A program made the translations under genes and the position numbers. The notes under the pieces were generated by a model. The model made no database searches. It was not told the origin of the DNA and saw nothing but the letters and a program-made list of their open reading frames with translations. Source: Opitutus sp. GAS368 (GTDB taxonomy: Bacteria > Verrucomicrobiota > Verrucomicrobiia > Opitutales > Opitutaceae). From it: DNA of 64,000 bases. Positions 51,012-59,462 of this stretch are shown in pieces. Where the stretch lies: NCBI GenBank assembly GCA_945871085.1, contig CAMBVX010000002.1, positions 1-64,000 of the forward strand, given 5' to 3'. Positions within the stretch are counted from its first letter, which is position 1. Every line of letters starts with the position of its first letter.

Positions 51012-52148
51012 TCAACGGCGGCGCCACGCGGCGATGAACATGCCGTTGGCGTTGAGCTCGTGGGGCCAGAGGACGTGCTGGGAGCTGGGAGCGGAGGCCT
51101 GAGTGTTCGATCCGGGGGGGATTTGGAGCGGGAGCGGATCGAGTTCCGGGTGGGCGGCGCTGAACGCAGCGGTGACGGCGGTGGTCTCGCTGCGGGTGAG
51201 TGTGCAGACGGAATAGACGAGGCGACCGCCGGGCTTCAGGGCGACGACGACGTTGTTGAGGAGCGCGAGCTGGGTAGCGGCGAGCTCGCGGACGTCTTCC
51301 GGAGTGGTGGTCCAGCGGGCGTGAGGATTGCGCTGCCAGGTGCCGACGCCGCTGCACGGGGCGTCGAGGAGGATGCCGTCAAATTTCGTTTTTGACGGGA
51401 GGCGGGAACCACCGTCCCAGTATTCGGTGCGGTAGTTAAAAAGTTTCGCCCGGGCCGCGCGGCGCTTAAGGGTGTCGATCCGGCGTTCGTTGCGATCCGT
51501 CGCCCAGACGACGCCTTTGTTTTTCATCAGGTCGGCAAGGTGCAGGGTTTTGCCCCCTTCACCGGCGCAGGCGTCCCACCACGTCTCTCCGGGCACGGGT
51601 GCGGCGGCGACACCGACGAGTTGGGAGGCGAGGTCTTGGATCTCGAATTCGCCGGTTTTGAACTGTTCGGTCTTGAACAGATCCTGCGTGCCCGTGAAGC
51701 GCAGGGCGTCGGGCGCGCGGTCACTCTTTTCGCAGGCGAAAAGCGATTTTGCGAGCGCGGCGCTTTGGCCGGGGCGGGCCCGGAGCCAGAGTGCGGGGTC
51801 GCGTTGCAGCTGTCGCAGGTAGTCGTGAGGCAAGTCCATCTCGGTGGCGAGCCACGCGGGCACGGCGCGCACGGCGAGGGTTTCGGCCTTGACGGATTTC
51901 GGATCGGCGGTGAACCGCTCGTGCATGGCCACGGCGTGTTCGAGGCGGCGCTGGGGCGGGTCTTTCGGGTCGAGCCACGAGAACCAGCGGTAGTAGACAA
52001 AGACGGTGTGGCTGATCAGGCGCTTGGCGGGCGGCTGGAGATAGCGGTGGCCTTCGAAATAGAAACGCAGGGCGGTGTCGGCGCGTTGGTCGGCGGAGAC
52101 CGCGGCAAGAATCTGCGCGGCGTGATTGAGAATGGCTTGGTCAGGCAT
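51012..52148 (-). CDS. rsmB: RsmB-type 16S rRNA m5C methyltransferase
   Basis: 378 residues. The NusB-like N-terminal half is compact (about 1-140); the catalytic half has SAM motif I DACAGEGGKTLHLAD, motif IV LDAPCSGVGTWQRNPHARW with Cys265 and motif VI YSVCTLTRSE with the nucleophile Cys315. It is a cytosine-5 RNA methyltransferase of the RsmB/NOP2 group. The last third has a normal IPPGSNTQ... -to-C-term. RsmB (C967 of 16S rRNA) is the best guess, but the short N-terminal domain leaves RsmF or a paralogue open. Confidence 0.85.
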   Translation of the reverse strand: MPDQAILNHAAQILAAVSADQRADTALRFYFEGHRYLQPPAKRLISHTVFVYYRWFSWLDPKDPPQRRLEHAVAMHERFTADPKSVKAETLAVRAVPAWLATEMDLPHDYLRQLQRDPALWLRARPGQSAALAKSLFACEKSDRAPDALRFTGTQDLFKTEQFKTGEFEIQDLASQLVGVAAAPVPGETWWDACAGEGGKTLHLADLMKNKGVVWATDRNERRIDTLKRRAARAKLFNYRTEYWDGGSRLPSKTKFDGILLDAPCSGVGTWQRNPHARWTTTPEDVRELAATQLALLNNVVVALKPGGRLVYSVCTLTRSETTAVTAAFSAAHPELDPLPLQIPPGSNTQASAPSSQHVLWPHELNANGMFIAAWRRR

Positions 52149-52432
52149 GAAACGAAACTGATTACGCGGATGCGGAGGAGAAGGGCGATGCCAATTTCCA
52201 CGGCGAGCGATTGGTGATGGGGGAGGGCGCGGTCAGGCCGTTGGCGGTTCACGCGGAAGGTCGGCTTCCCGGGGCTCGAAGCACGGCGACAGGCGGGTCG
52301 CCGATCCGGCGGAACGTGCGGAGGTGAATCGGCTTGCTCGGGTTTCAGCGTGAGGGCTACTAGTGGTGTCCCCAGTCGAGCCGCTGGCTCGACTCAATCC
52401 TCCCCCACCGTTACATCCAAAAAAATATCACT
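52149..52432. other. Intergenic gap with a dispersed repeat
   Basis: No gene is seen in this 284-bp stretch. It contains a copy of the 35649-type repeat at 52281-52318 (gcacggcgacaggc-ggtcgccgatcc). It should hold divergent promoters for rsmB and the Tat-exported protein; no box is convincing. Confidence 0.5.
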
Positions 52433-53416
52433 ATGACTTCCTCCACTCGCCGTGAGTTTACCAAACTGGCGCTCACGGCTTGGCCGGCAGCCGCCATGTT
52501 TTCCTCGCTGAGTCCGTTGCGTGGCGCGGAGATGGCCGGCGCGTCGCAAAAAAAGCCCAACTCGAAAGTCGCGGGGGTCCATATTGGCTTGAACGTGCCC
52601 TACAGTTTTGGCGGGCGGACGATGGCCGGTGACGAGATTCTTAAAAATTGCCGCGAGCTTAATCTCAGTGCGGTCGAGTTGCGCGCGCAGCCGGTCGAGT
52701 TGTTTATGGGGATGCCGGCGATCGTGGTGGCGGCCAAGACCGGTTCGCCGAAGGCGGGCGCGGCGGCCGATGGCAACACCGTGAAGATTCGCGAGTGGCG
52801 GAAGACGGCAACGATGGATCGAGTGAAAGATTTTCGCCGCATGTATGATGAAGGCGGGGTGAGCATCGAGATTCTCAAGGTGGACGGGATCTTTGCGATG
52901 ACCCCCGAGGAACTCGATTACGCGTTCGCGATGGCGAAGGTGCTCGGAGCGCGGGCGATCTCGACGGAGATTTCGAAGGTCGATGCCGATGTCCGGCGGG
53001 TGGGTGAGTTTGCCGAGAAACACCGGTTGATGCTCGCTTTGCACGGTCACGCGAGCACGACCGCGGCGCAGTATGAACACAGCTACACGCTCGGGAAATT
53101 CGTCGGCACAAATCTGGACATCGGCCACTACGTCGCCGGGGACAATGGCTCGCCGGTGGAGTTCATAAAGCGGCACCACGCGCGGATTTCGCATGTCCAT
53201 ATCAAGGATCGGAAATTGAACAAGGAGACCAAGAACGGAGCGAATATGCCGTTTGGCGAAGGCGACACGCCGATCAAAGACGTGCTGTGCCTGATCCGGG
53301 ATAACAAATGGCCGATCCAGGCGACGATTGAATTTGAATATAAGGTGCCTGAGACATCCACGCGGATGGCGGAGATTGCGCGGGCCGTGAAATATTGCCG
53401 CGACGCTCTGGCGTGA
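52433..53416 (+). CDS. Tat-exported sugar-phosphate-isomerase/epimerase-like TIM-barrel protein
   Basis: 327 residues. The N-terminus has a twin-arginine signal (STRREFTKLALTAWPAAAM). The barrel is of the AP-endonuclease-2/xylose-isomerase-like family, with metal-type residues in AISTEISKVDAD, MLALHGHAST, NLDIGHYVAG and ISHVHIKDRKLN, and ATIEFEYKVPE. Such exported members are frequent in Verrucomicrobiota and Planctomycetota and probably act on sugars, but the substrate is unknown. The gene ends at an intrinsic terminator. Confidence 0.86.
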   Translation: MTSSTRREFTKLALTAWPAAAMFSSLSPLRGAEMAGASQKKPNSKVAGVHIGLNVPYSFGGRTMAGDEILKNCRELNLSAVELRAQPVELFMGMPAIVVAAKTGSPKAGAAADGNTVKIREWRKTATMDRVKDFRRMYDEGGVSIEILKVDGIFAMTPEELDYAFAMAKVLGARAISTEISKVDADVRRVGEFAEKHRLMLALHGHASTTAAQYEHSYTLGKFVGTNLDIGHYVAGDNGSPVEFIKRHHARISHVHIKDRKLNKETKNGANMPFGEGDTPIKDVLCLIRDNKWPIQATIEFEYKVPETSTRMAEIARAVKYCRDALA

Positions 53417-53435
53417 GGCGGCGGTGATCGGTGAG

Positions 53436-53465
53436 GCCACCCGCCTTGGTGCGGGTGGCTTTTTT
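53436..53465 (+). terminator. Intrinsic terminator after the TIM-barrel gene
   Basis: Perfect 9-bp stem gccacccgc (53436-53444) with gcgggtggc (53451-53459), 6-nt loop, then six T (53460-53465). It lies 19 bp after the stop and just before the next gene's ATG at 53476. Confidence 0.93.
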
Positions 53466-53475
53466 GTTTCGGGTG

Positions 53476-54210
53476 ATGGCCGGAGAAGTCTCGCTTCCCA
53501 CGCGCGGAAAAACGGTGCACGTTCGCGGGGTGAAAGCCTCTGATTTTTTTATCCTGCCACCGTCGCTCGCGAGGTTTGCGGCCCATTTCCCCGCGGACAT
53601 TCCGCCGTGGGAATGGCTGCAGCGGATCGGAGCGGCGTTGGCGGCGCAGGATTTGGACGTGGCAGAGTCGGCGCGACCCGCGGGCGTTCACGTTGAGGGC
53701 CCAGTTTTCCTGCACCCGTCGGTGAAGCTCCCGGCCTATGCGACGATCATCGGACCTGTTTGGATCGGGGCGAATACCGAGATCCGGCCGGGCGCTTTTA
53801 TTCGCGGCAATGTGATTGTGGGTGAAGGCTGCGTCCTCGGGAATGCGTGCGAGTTCAAGAACTGCGTGTTGATGGACAAGGTGCAAGTGCCGCATTTCAG
53901 CTATGTGGGCGACTCGATTTTGGGGAACGGGGCGCACTTTGGTGCCGGTGTCATTTGCTCCAATCTGCGGCTCGATCAGCAACTGATCGTGGTGCGGACG
54001 GCGGGTGCGACCTATGAGACGGGCTTGAAGAAATTTGGAGCGATCGTGGGTGACAAGGCCGAGGTTGGGTGCAACGCGGTGCTCAATCCCGGCACGCTAC
54101 TCGGGCCGCGGGCGCTGGTGATGCCGGCGATGGCGTTTACGGGCTATTTGCCGGCGGCGACGATCGCGCACTGTCGACCGGCGATCAAACTGATCCCGCG
54201 TCGGGATTGA
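53476..54210 (+). CDS. Left-handed beta-helix (hexapeptide-repeat) protein
   Basis: 244 residues from ATG 53476. After an N-terminal region (VHVRGVKASDFFILPP; IPPWEWLQRIGAAL) come hexapeptide repeats: HPSVKLPAYATIIGPVWIG, TEIRPGAFIRGNVIVGEG, and GNGAHFGAGVICSNLRL, with GDKAEVGCNAVLNPGTLLG later. The layout is that of the GlmU C-terminal-like acyltransferase or nucleotidyltransferase helix. Acyl acceptor and donor cannot be told. It is 39 bp before trpS and may be co-transcribed with it. Confidence 0.84.
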   Translation: MAGEVSLPTRGKTVHVRGVKASDFFILPPSLARFAAHFPADIPPWEWLQRIGAALAAQDLDVAESARPAGVHVEGPVFLHPSVKLPAYATIIGPVWIGANTEIRPGAFIRGNVIVGEGCVLGNACEFKNCVLMDKVQVPHFSYVGDSILGNGAHFGAGVICSNLRLDQQLIVVRTAGATYETGLKKFGAIVGDKAEVGCNAVLNPGTLLGPRALVMPAMAFTGYLPAATIAHCRPAIKLIPRRD

Positions 54211-54249
54211 CGACGCGTCGGCGGGTCGCCGAAGCTCACTTTTCTTTTC

Positions 54250-55215
54250 ATGCGCACACTCACTGGCATCACGCCTTCGGGCACGCTTCATATCGGCAAT
54301 TATTTTGGGGCGATGCGTCCCGCCATCGACGCGCAGTCACGCGGCGACTGCTTCTATTTTATCGCCGACTACCACTCGATGACGACGGTGACGGATGCAG
54401 CCGAGCGTCGGAAGAACACTCAGGGCATCGCGCTGGATTGGCTGGCATGCGGGCTCGATCCGAAGACGAGTGTGTTCTGGCGGCAGAGCGATGTGCCGGA
54501 AGTCTGCGAATTAATGTGGATGCTTGGCACGCTCGCGCCGATGGGGCTGATGGAGCGAGCGCATAGTTTTAAGGACAAGACGGCGAAGGGGATATCGCCG
54601 AACTTCGGTCTCTTCGCCTATCCGGTGCTGATGGCGGCGGATATTTTGCTCTACGACACGCATCGCGTGCCGGTGGGGCGTGATCAGAAGCAGCACGTCG
54701 AAATGACGCGCGACATGGCGATCAAGTTTAACGAGGCCTACGGCGAAACATTGGTGGTGCCGGAATCGGAGATACGCGACGAAGTGGCCGTCATTCCCGG
54801 GCTCGATGGGCTGAAAATGTCGAAGAGCTACGGCAACACGATTGAGATTTTTGGCGACGAGAAGGTGCTGCGGAAAAAAGTGATGGGGATTGTGATGGAC
54901 TCGCGCACGCCGGCGGAGCCGAAGCCGGACGCGGAGAAGAATCTCGCGATCCAGCTGCTGAAGTTTTTCACGGCACCCGAGGTTGCCGCAGATTTTGAAA
55001 ATCGATTGCGTGCCGGCGGGCTCGGCTATGGCGACTTGAAGAAGGCGCTGTTCGAGCACTACTGGAATTATTTCTCGGTCGCGCGGGCACGACGCGCGGA
55101 GTTGGCGGCGAACCTCGATCACGTGGACGCGGTGTTGCGCGACGGCGCGCTGCGCGCGCGGGCGGTGGCGGAGCAGGTGATCGGCCGGGCGCGGAAGGCG
55201 AGCGGGTTGAGGTAG
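54250..55215 (+). CDS. trpS: Tryptophanyl-tRNA synthetase
   Basis: 321 residues, a usual TrpRS length. Class I signatures are HIGN (14-17) in GTLHIGNYFGAM and KMSKS (188-192), with DILLYDTHRVPVGRDQKQHVE between them. It charges tRNA-Trp. The last 21 codons (55150-55213) are repeated at 55489-55552, in the same frame, after a small ORF; the C-terminal residues are therefore encoded twice. The stop is TAG at 55213-55215. Confidence 0.96.
   Translation: MRTLTGITPSGTLHIGNYFGAMRPAIDAQSRGDCFYFIADYHSMTTVTDAAERRKNTQGIALDWLACGLDPKTSVFWRQSDVPEVCELMWMLGTLAPMGLMERAHSFKDKTAKGISPNFGLFAYPVLMAADILLYDTHRVPVGRDQKQHVEMTRDMAIKFNEAYGETLVVPESEIRDEVAVIPGLDGLKMSKSYGNTIEIFGDEKVLRKKVMGIVMDSRTPAEPKPDAEKNLAIQLLKFFTAPEVAADFENRLRAGGLGYGDLKKALFEHYWNYFSVARARRAELAANLDHVDAVLRDGALRARAVAEQVIGRARKASGLR
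55150..55213. repeat. 64-bp direct repeat, copy 1 (inside trpS 3' end)
   Basis: Matches 55489-55552 at 61 of 64 positions (g/a, c/g and t/c differences). Copy 1 ends on the first base of the trpS stop codon. The two copies are 339 bp apart, a multiple of three, so both are in the trpS frame. Confidence 0.9.
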
Positions 55216-55269
55216 AGCGCACTACGTCGCTGGCTTGCCACGGTTGCGAAATCGGCTTTGCTCCGCGCC

Positions 55270-55488
55270 GTGACGCCAGACGACATTAAAAAAGTCCTCC
55301 ATGGCGGCCATCCCTTCACGATCCGGATGGTGCGCGGGCGGGCCATCAAGATTCCGCACCCCGATTTCGTTGCTCTGACCGTTTCAAATTCATCGCTCTT
55401 GTTTTCGAGCGAAGAGTCGCTCGTGGAAATCATTCGTTTGACCCAAATCGAGAGCATTGAGATGCACCGCGACACGGTGAGTTCCTGA
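55270..55488 (+). CDS. Small hypothetical protein between trpS repeats
   Basis: 72 residues from GTG 55270; a TTG at 55258 is the other choice. The sequence (DDIKKVLHGGHPFTIRMVRG, AIKIPHPDFVALTVSNSS) resembles a widespread family of small proteins of unknown function, with a 'PF.I....GR...I.HPDF' pattern. Its stop is immediately followed by copy 2 of the 64-bp repeat. It is in the same frame as trpS, with no stop from 55216 on. No function is proposed. Confidence 0.6.
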   Translation: MTPDDIKKVLHGGHPFTIRMVRGRAIKIPHPDFVALTVSNSSLLFSSEESLVEIIRLTQIESIEMHRDTVSS

Positions 55489-55552
55489 CTGCGCGCGCAG
55501 GCGGTGGCGGAGCAGGTGATCGGGCGGGCGCGGAAGGCGAGCGGGCTGAGGT
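55489..55552. repeat. 64-bp direct repeat, copy 2 (vestigial trpS 3' end)
   Basis: Encodes LRAQAVAEQVIGRARKASGLR, the trpS C-terminus with one Arg to Gln change, then TGA in frame. No start of its own is present, so it appears to be a leftover or duplicated gene end. Confidence 0.9.
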
Positions 55553-55605
55553 GAATTGCGACCAGCGGGCCGGTCACGCAGCGTATTAGCGGACGCGGCG
55601 GAAAA

Positions 55606-56268
55606 TCAGATCACGGTTACGGTCGGCGGCTGGAGCTGGGCAATCTCCGCCATGATGCGTTCGCTGGCGATCTGGTAGCGTTCTTTTCCGGCGGTGGGCA
55701 CATCGTAGGTGGAAGGAAGAATCGGCCGGCCGAAGACCACGGTCACGCGGGTGCCGAGGCGGGGGAATTTCACGCCCTTGCCGAAGGCTTCGAAGGAACC
55801 GAAAATGCGCACGGGCACCACGGGAACTTGGGTGCGGCACGCGATCAGGCCGACGCCGGCTTTGGCGGTTTGGAGTGTGCCGTCGAACGAGCGGGTGCCT
55901 TCGGGGAAGAGGATCAGGCCGCGGTTTTCCTTGAGGGCCTTGAGCACACGTTTGATGGCGCTCACATCCTGGCCACCGTCGCGGTCAACGGGAATAGTGC
56001 CGACGGAATCAAACCACCACGAGGAGAAGCGACCATGCCAGAGCGTTTTTCGCGCGAAGTAGGCGATCTGACGGGTGACTTGGCAGCCGATGAAAGGTGG
56101 ATCCAGAAAGCTCGTGTGATTGGCGGCGACGAGGAATCCGCCGGACAGCGGCAAGTTATCGGCGCCGACCACATCGCCGCGGAAAAACATGCCGTAGAGC
56201 GTCGCGAAGAAATAATGGCACACGCCGTAGACCGGCTGCATCTCGACCTGTGGAAACGCGCGGCTCAT
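55606..56268 (-). CDS. plsC: 1-acyl-sn-glycerol-3-phosphate acyltransferase
   Basis: 220 residues from ATG 56268 (ATG 56241 also possible). The PlsC motifs are NHTSFLD (HX4D), ARKTLWHGRFSSWWFDSVG, LILFPEGTRSFDG and VPVVPVRIFGSFEAFG, with a weak hydrophobic N-terminus. It adds the second acyl chain to make phosphatidic acid at the inner membrane. It is the last gene of the minus-strand group tyrA-aroA-cmk and starts 91 bp after the cmk stop, so it may also have its own promoter. Confidence 0.9.
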   Translation of the reverse strand: MSRAFPQVEMQPVYGVCHYFFATLYGMFFRGDVVGADNLPLSGGFLVAANHTSFLDPPFIGCQVTRQIAYFARKTLWHGRFSSWWFDSVGTIPVDRDGGQDVSAIKRVLKALKENRGLILFPEGTRSFDGTLQTAKAGVGLIACRTQVPVVPVRIFGSFEAFGKGVKFPRLGTRVTVVFGRPILPSTYDVPTAGKERYQIASERIMAEIAQLQPPTVTVI

Positions 56269-56359
56269 AGCGAGCAGACGAACCGTGGCGCGACGGCGAA
56301 CACGGGCTGGATCGCCGAGTCGCTGCGCTCCTCGCAAGGCCAAAAAGAGGCGGCGGGGT

Positions 56360-57061
56360 TCATGGGGTGGGCGAAGGGGCGAACCGCTGGGCAACGGTGG
56401 CGGCCATGAGTGCCACCACTTGCTCAAGGCCGATGTGGGTCGTGTCGATCGAGGTCGCGCCGACCGGGCAGGAAAGCGGCGCCGTCTTGCGGGAGGAATC
56501 GAGACGGTCGCGTTCGACGATGGAATCCTGCTGGCCCTCGTTGGCCCGGCGGCGGGCGCGTTCGACGGGATCGGCGTGCAGGAAGAAGCGGAAATCGGCG
56601 TCAGGGAAAATCACGGAGCCGATATCGCGGCCCTCCATCACGAGGCCGCGAAAGCCGTGGGCGCGGGCGACGTCGGCCTGGCCGCGCTGATACGCGAGGA
56701 GTGCGGCGCGCAGTTCGGGAATTGCGGCGAAGTGGGAAACGGCGGCGTTGACGGCCGGGGTGCGAATGTCGGCGTCGGCGATGGGCTGGCCGGCAATTTT
56801 CATCTGCGCGGACCGACCGTTCAACGCGGTGCCCAATTGGAGGGCGGAGAGGGCCGTCTGCACGGTCGCAAGATCGGTCGGCGCAGCGCCGGCGCGCAGC
56901 AAGCCGGCGGTGAGCGCCCGGTAAAACGAGCCGGTGTCGACGTGGAGGAGATTAAAACGCTCGCTGATGATGCGCGACGAGGAGGATTTCCCCGAGGCGG
57001 CGCCGCCGTCGATGGCCACGATGAGAAAAGGGGGGCTTGCGGCGTTCACGGAAGGCGTCAC
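56360..57061 (-). CDS. cmk: Cytidylate kinase
   Basis: 233 residues. The P-loop is GGAASGKS (19-26), followed by LHVDTGSFYRALTAGLL, GLVMEGRDIGSVIFPDA and FFLHADPVERARRRANE, the standard CMP-kinase order. It phosphorylates CMP and dCMP. Its start overlaps the aroA stop by four bases (57058-57061). The order aroA-cmk is common in Gram-negative bacteria. Confidence 0.95.
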   Translation of the reverse strand: MTPSVNAASPPFLIVAIDGGAASGKSSSSRIISERFNLLHVDTGSFYRALTAGLLRAGAAPTDLATVQTALSALQLGTALNGRSAQMKIAGQPIADADIRTPAVNAAVSHFAAIPELRAALLAYQRGQADVARAHGFRGLVMEGRDIGSVIFPDADFRFFLHADPVERARRRANEGQQDSIVERDRLDSSRKTAPLSCPVGATSIDTTHIGLEQVVALMAATVAQRFAPSPTP

Positions 57062-58488
57062 GGGGCGAGGGAGTTTTTTCGCAGTGTTTCCAGCAACTCA
57101 AAAAAGTGAGGAAATGTTTTGGCGCAGCAGGCGGGATGGCGGATCGAGAGCCACGGGCGGCCGTCGCCGTGAAGGTCGTGGCAGCCGAGGATGCCGAAGC
57201 TCATGGCGAAGCGGTGGTCGCCGTAGGTTTCGATTTCGATGGGCGCGGCAGCGGAGCGGCGACGGAGTTCGGCGAGGTCAGGCGTGACGGTGAGGCCGTC
57301 TTGGTCGGCGTGCTCGTGGACGTTTTGGCCAAGCTTGCGGAGCTCGGCAACCATGCCGGCGACACGGTCGGTTTCCTGTTTTCGCGAGTGAGCGATGCCG
57401 GTGATCGTGGTCGGGCTGTCGAGGAGCGGGGTGAGGGCGGCGAGGGTGAGAAAGGTGTCGGAGAATTCGGAGAAGTTTTGCGTAACTCCGCGGAGGGGGG
57501 TGGGCCGATCATACGAGCTGTCGATGCCGAGGGCGCGTGCCCCGAATTCAGAGGGTAGCGAAGGCGAGTGGGGGACGGCGACCCGGGATCGCAGGGCGAG
57601 GCCGACTTGAGCGAGCACGTCGACAAAGCGAGCGTCGCCTTGCAGCCCGGAGCCGGCCGCGAGAAAGCCGGGAAGATGGAGCGAGCCGCCGGCGGTCAAC
57701 GGCAGGGCGAGAAAATAGCTGGCGGCGGTTGCATCGGGCTCGATCAAGTAGGTTCCGCGGGAGCAATACGGGCCAACCCCGATGGAAATGGCACCGGTGG
57801 CTTGGGCGATCCCCGAGGCGAAGCCGAACTCGTCCATCAGCCTACGCGTCATCGTGACGAAGGGTTGGCGCAATTTGCCGAGAACAGTAATCGAGACGGG
57901 AGAATCAGCGCCGGGCGCGACCATGAGCAGAGCAGAGAGTAACTGACTGCTTTCGCTCGCGTCGATGCTCACCGGGCCACCACGGAGTCCGCGCGCGTGG
58001 ATTTCGAGCGGGAAAAACCCTTCGACGCCCGGGCAGCGAATATCAGCGCCGAGGGTGCGGAGGGCGTCGATGAGGGGCTTCATCGGGCGCTTCCGCATCT
58101 GGGGGACGCCATCGACGCGATAGATGCCGCGAGGTGCGGCGGCGCAGAGAGCGGTGAGGAAACGGGCGGCGGTGCCGGCGAGGCCGACGAAGAGGTCGAT
58201 GGGTGCGGTGACCGACGTACAGGGAAAAGCGGCGGCTTGATCCGAGACGCGGAGCGTGTGGAGCGATTCGTCGGCGGCGATGGTGAAGCCGAGTTTCCTC
58301 AGGGCTTCGGCCATCAGGTGGGTGTCCTCGCTAAAGAGAGCGCCGGTCAACGTGACGGGCTGGTCGCAGAGGGCGGCGAGGAGGAGCGCGCGGTTGGTGA
58401 GGCTCTTCGAGCCGGGCAGCGTGACGGTGCCACGGGCGGGCCGAGTGAAGGGCTGGATGGGCAGGAGGTCGGGGAGGGAGGTCGTCAC
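57058..58488 (-). CDS. aroA: 3-phosphoshikimate 1-carboxyvinyltransferase (EPSP synthase)
   Basis: 476 residues, a little long for AroA. The two-domain enzyme shows LPGSKSLTNRALLLAAL, LFVGLAGTAARFLTALCA, RMRKRPMKPLIDALRTLGA and the late ETYGDHRFAMSFGILG. Catalytic Lys in the first motif and Asp/Glu-His in the last are present. It makes 5-enolpyruvylshikimate-3-phosphate for aromatic amino acids. Four-base overlaps couple it to tyrA upstream and cmk downstream. Confidence 0.95.
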   Translation of the reverse strand: MTTSLPDLLPIQPFTRPARGTVTLPGSKSLTNRALLLAALCDQPVTLTGALFSEDTHLMAEALRKLGFTIAADESLHTLRVSDQAAAFPCTSVTAPIDLFVGLAGTAARFLTALCAAAPRGIYRVDGVPQMRKRPMKPLIDALRTLGADIRCPGVEGFFPLEIHARGLRGGPVSIDASESSQLLSALLMVAPGADSPVSITVLGKLRQPFVTMTRRLMDEFGFASGIAQATGAISIGVGPYCSRGTYLIEPDATAASYFLALPLTAGGSLHLPGFLAAGSGLQGDARFVDVLAQVGLALRSRVAVPHSPSLPSEFGARALGIDSSYDRPTPLRGVTQNFSEFSDTFLTLAALTPLLDSPTTITGIAHSRKQETDRVAGMVAELRKLGQNVHEHADQDGLTVTPDLAELRRRSAAAPIEIETYGDHRFAMSFGILGCHDLHGDGRPWLSIRHPACCAKTFPHFFELLETLRKNSLAP

Positions 58489-59354
58489 GGCAGCGGGCGG
58501 AATTGGTCGCGGTAGGCTTGGCCGCGTTCGAGGCGGGCGGCGATTTCGACGTAGTCGCGGTTGGCGAGAGCGGTGCGCAGGCCGTGGAGTTCGTCTTCGA
58601 AGCCGCTCAGGGCGCGGAGGACTTCGTCGCGATTTTGTTCGAGGATGGCGCGCCAGATCTGCGGATCACTACCAGCGATGCGCGTGGTGTCACGCAGACC
58701 GCCGCCGGCGTGGTTGCGCCACGCGGGATTTTTTTTGGCGAGAAATCCACAGAGACTCGACGCGATGACCTGGGGCAGGTGACTGATGTGCGCGACGATT
58801 TCGTCGTGTTCGTCCGGGGGGACGGTGACGACTTCAGCGCCGAGGGCATGCCAAAACGCCACCGCGGCGGCGGTGGCGGCGGGAGGGGTTTCGGGCAGCG
58901 GGGTGACGAAACAGGTGCGGCGTTCGAAGAGGGTAGCGGAGCCGTGTTTCCAGCCGGTTTTTTCAGAGCCGGCCATGGGGTGGGCACCGACGAAGTGTGC
59001 GTGGGGAGCGAGGGCGGCGTGTCCGAGGCGGGAAATTTCGCCTTTTACGCTGCCGACGTCGGTGACCAGCGTGCCGGGTGCAAGCTCGGGGGCGATGCGG
59101 CGGGCGAGTGGCACGATCTGGTCGACGGGTGCGGCGATCACGACGAGGTCGGCGCCGCGGACGGCTGCGTTGGGCGTGTCTGCGACGGCGTCACACCACG
59201 GTTGTTCGCGCAGTTCGAGACGTGATTCCGGCCGGCGGGTCCACAACACGATGCGCGGCGCGACACCGCTCGCACGGACGGCGCGGGCGACGGATGCACC
59301 GAGGAGGCCGGGGGCGAGAATCGTGATTTGAGTGAAGGCAGGCACGGCGGGCAA
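58485..59354 (-). CDS. tyrA: Prephenate/arogenate dehydrogenase
   Basis: 289 residues. The Rossmann start is ITILAPGLLGASVARAV, in which the first Gly of GxGxxG is Ala or Pro-shifted. VVIAAPVDQIVPLAR, VTDVGSVKGEISRLGHAAL and HFVGAHPMAGSEKTGW are the conserved TyrA elements, and a C-terminal helical domain follows. It oxidatively decarboxylates prephenate (or arogenate) to the tyrosine precursor. It has no ACT or chorismate-mutase fusion. It is the first gene of the tyrA-aroA-cmk operon. Confidence 0.93.
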   Translation of the reverse strand: MPAVPAFTQITILAPGLLGASVARAVRASGVAPRIVLWTRRPESRLELREQPWCDAVADTPNAAVRGADLVVIAAPVDQIVPLARRIAPELAPGTLVTDVGSVKGEISRLGHAALAPHAHFVGAHPMAGSEKTGWKHGSATLFERRTCFVTPLPETPPAATAAAVAFWHALGAEVVTVPPDEHDEIVAHISHLPQVIASSLCGFLAKKNPAWRNHAGGGLRDTTRIAGSDPQIWRAILEQNRDEVLRALSGFEDELHGLRTALANRDYVEIAARLERGQAYRDQFRPLP

Positions 59355-59462
59355 AGACGCAAAATCGCCGGACGGTGTCGAGCTCTACGGGGGCAAACGG
59401 GGCCGGTGGCTGACCATAGACAACGCGTTGCAATTTTCGCGCGCCAACCTTTTCTCCGGAAC

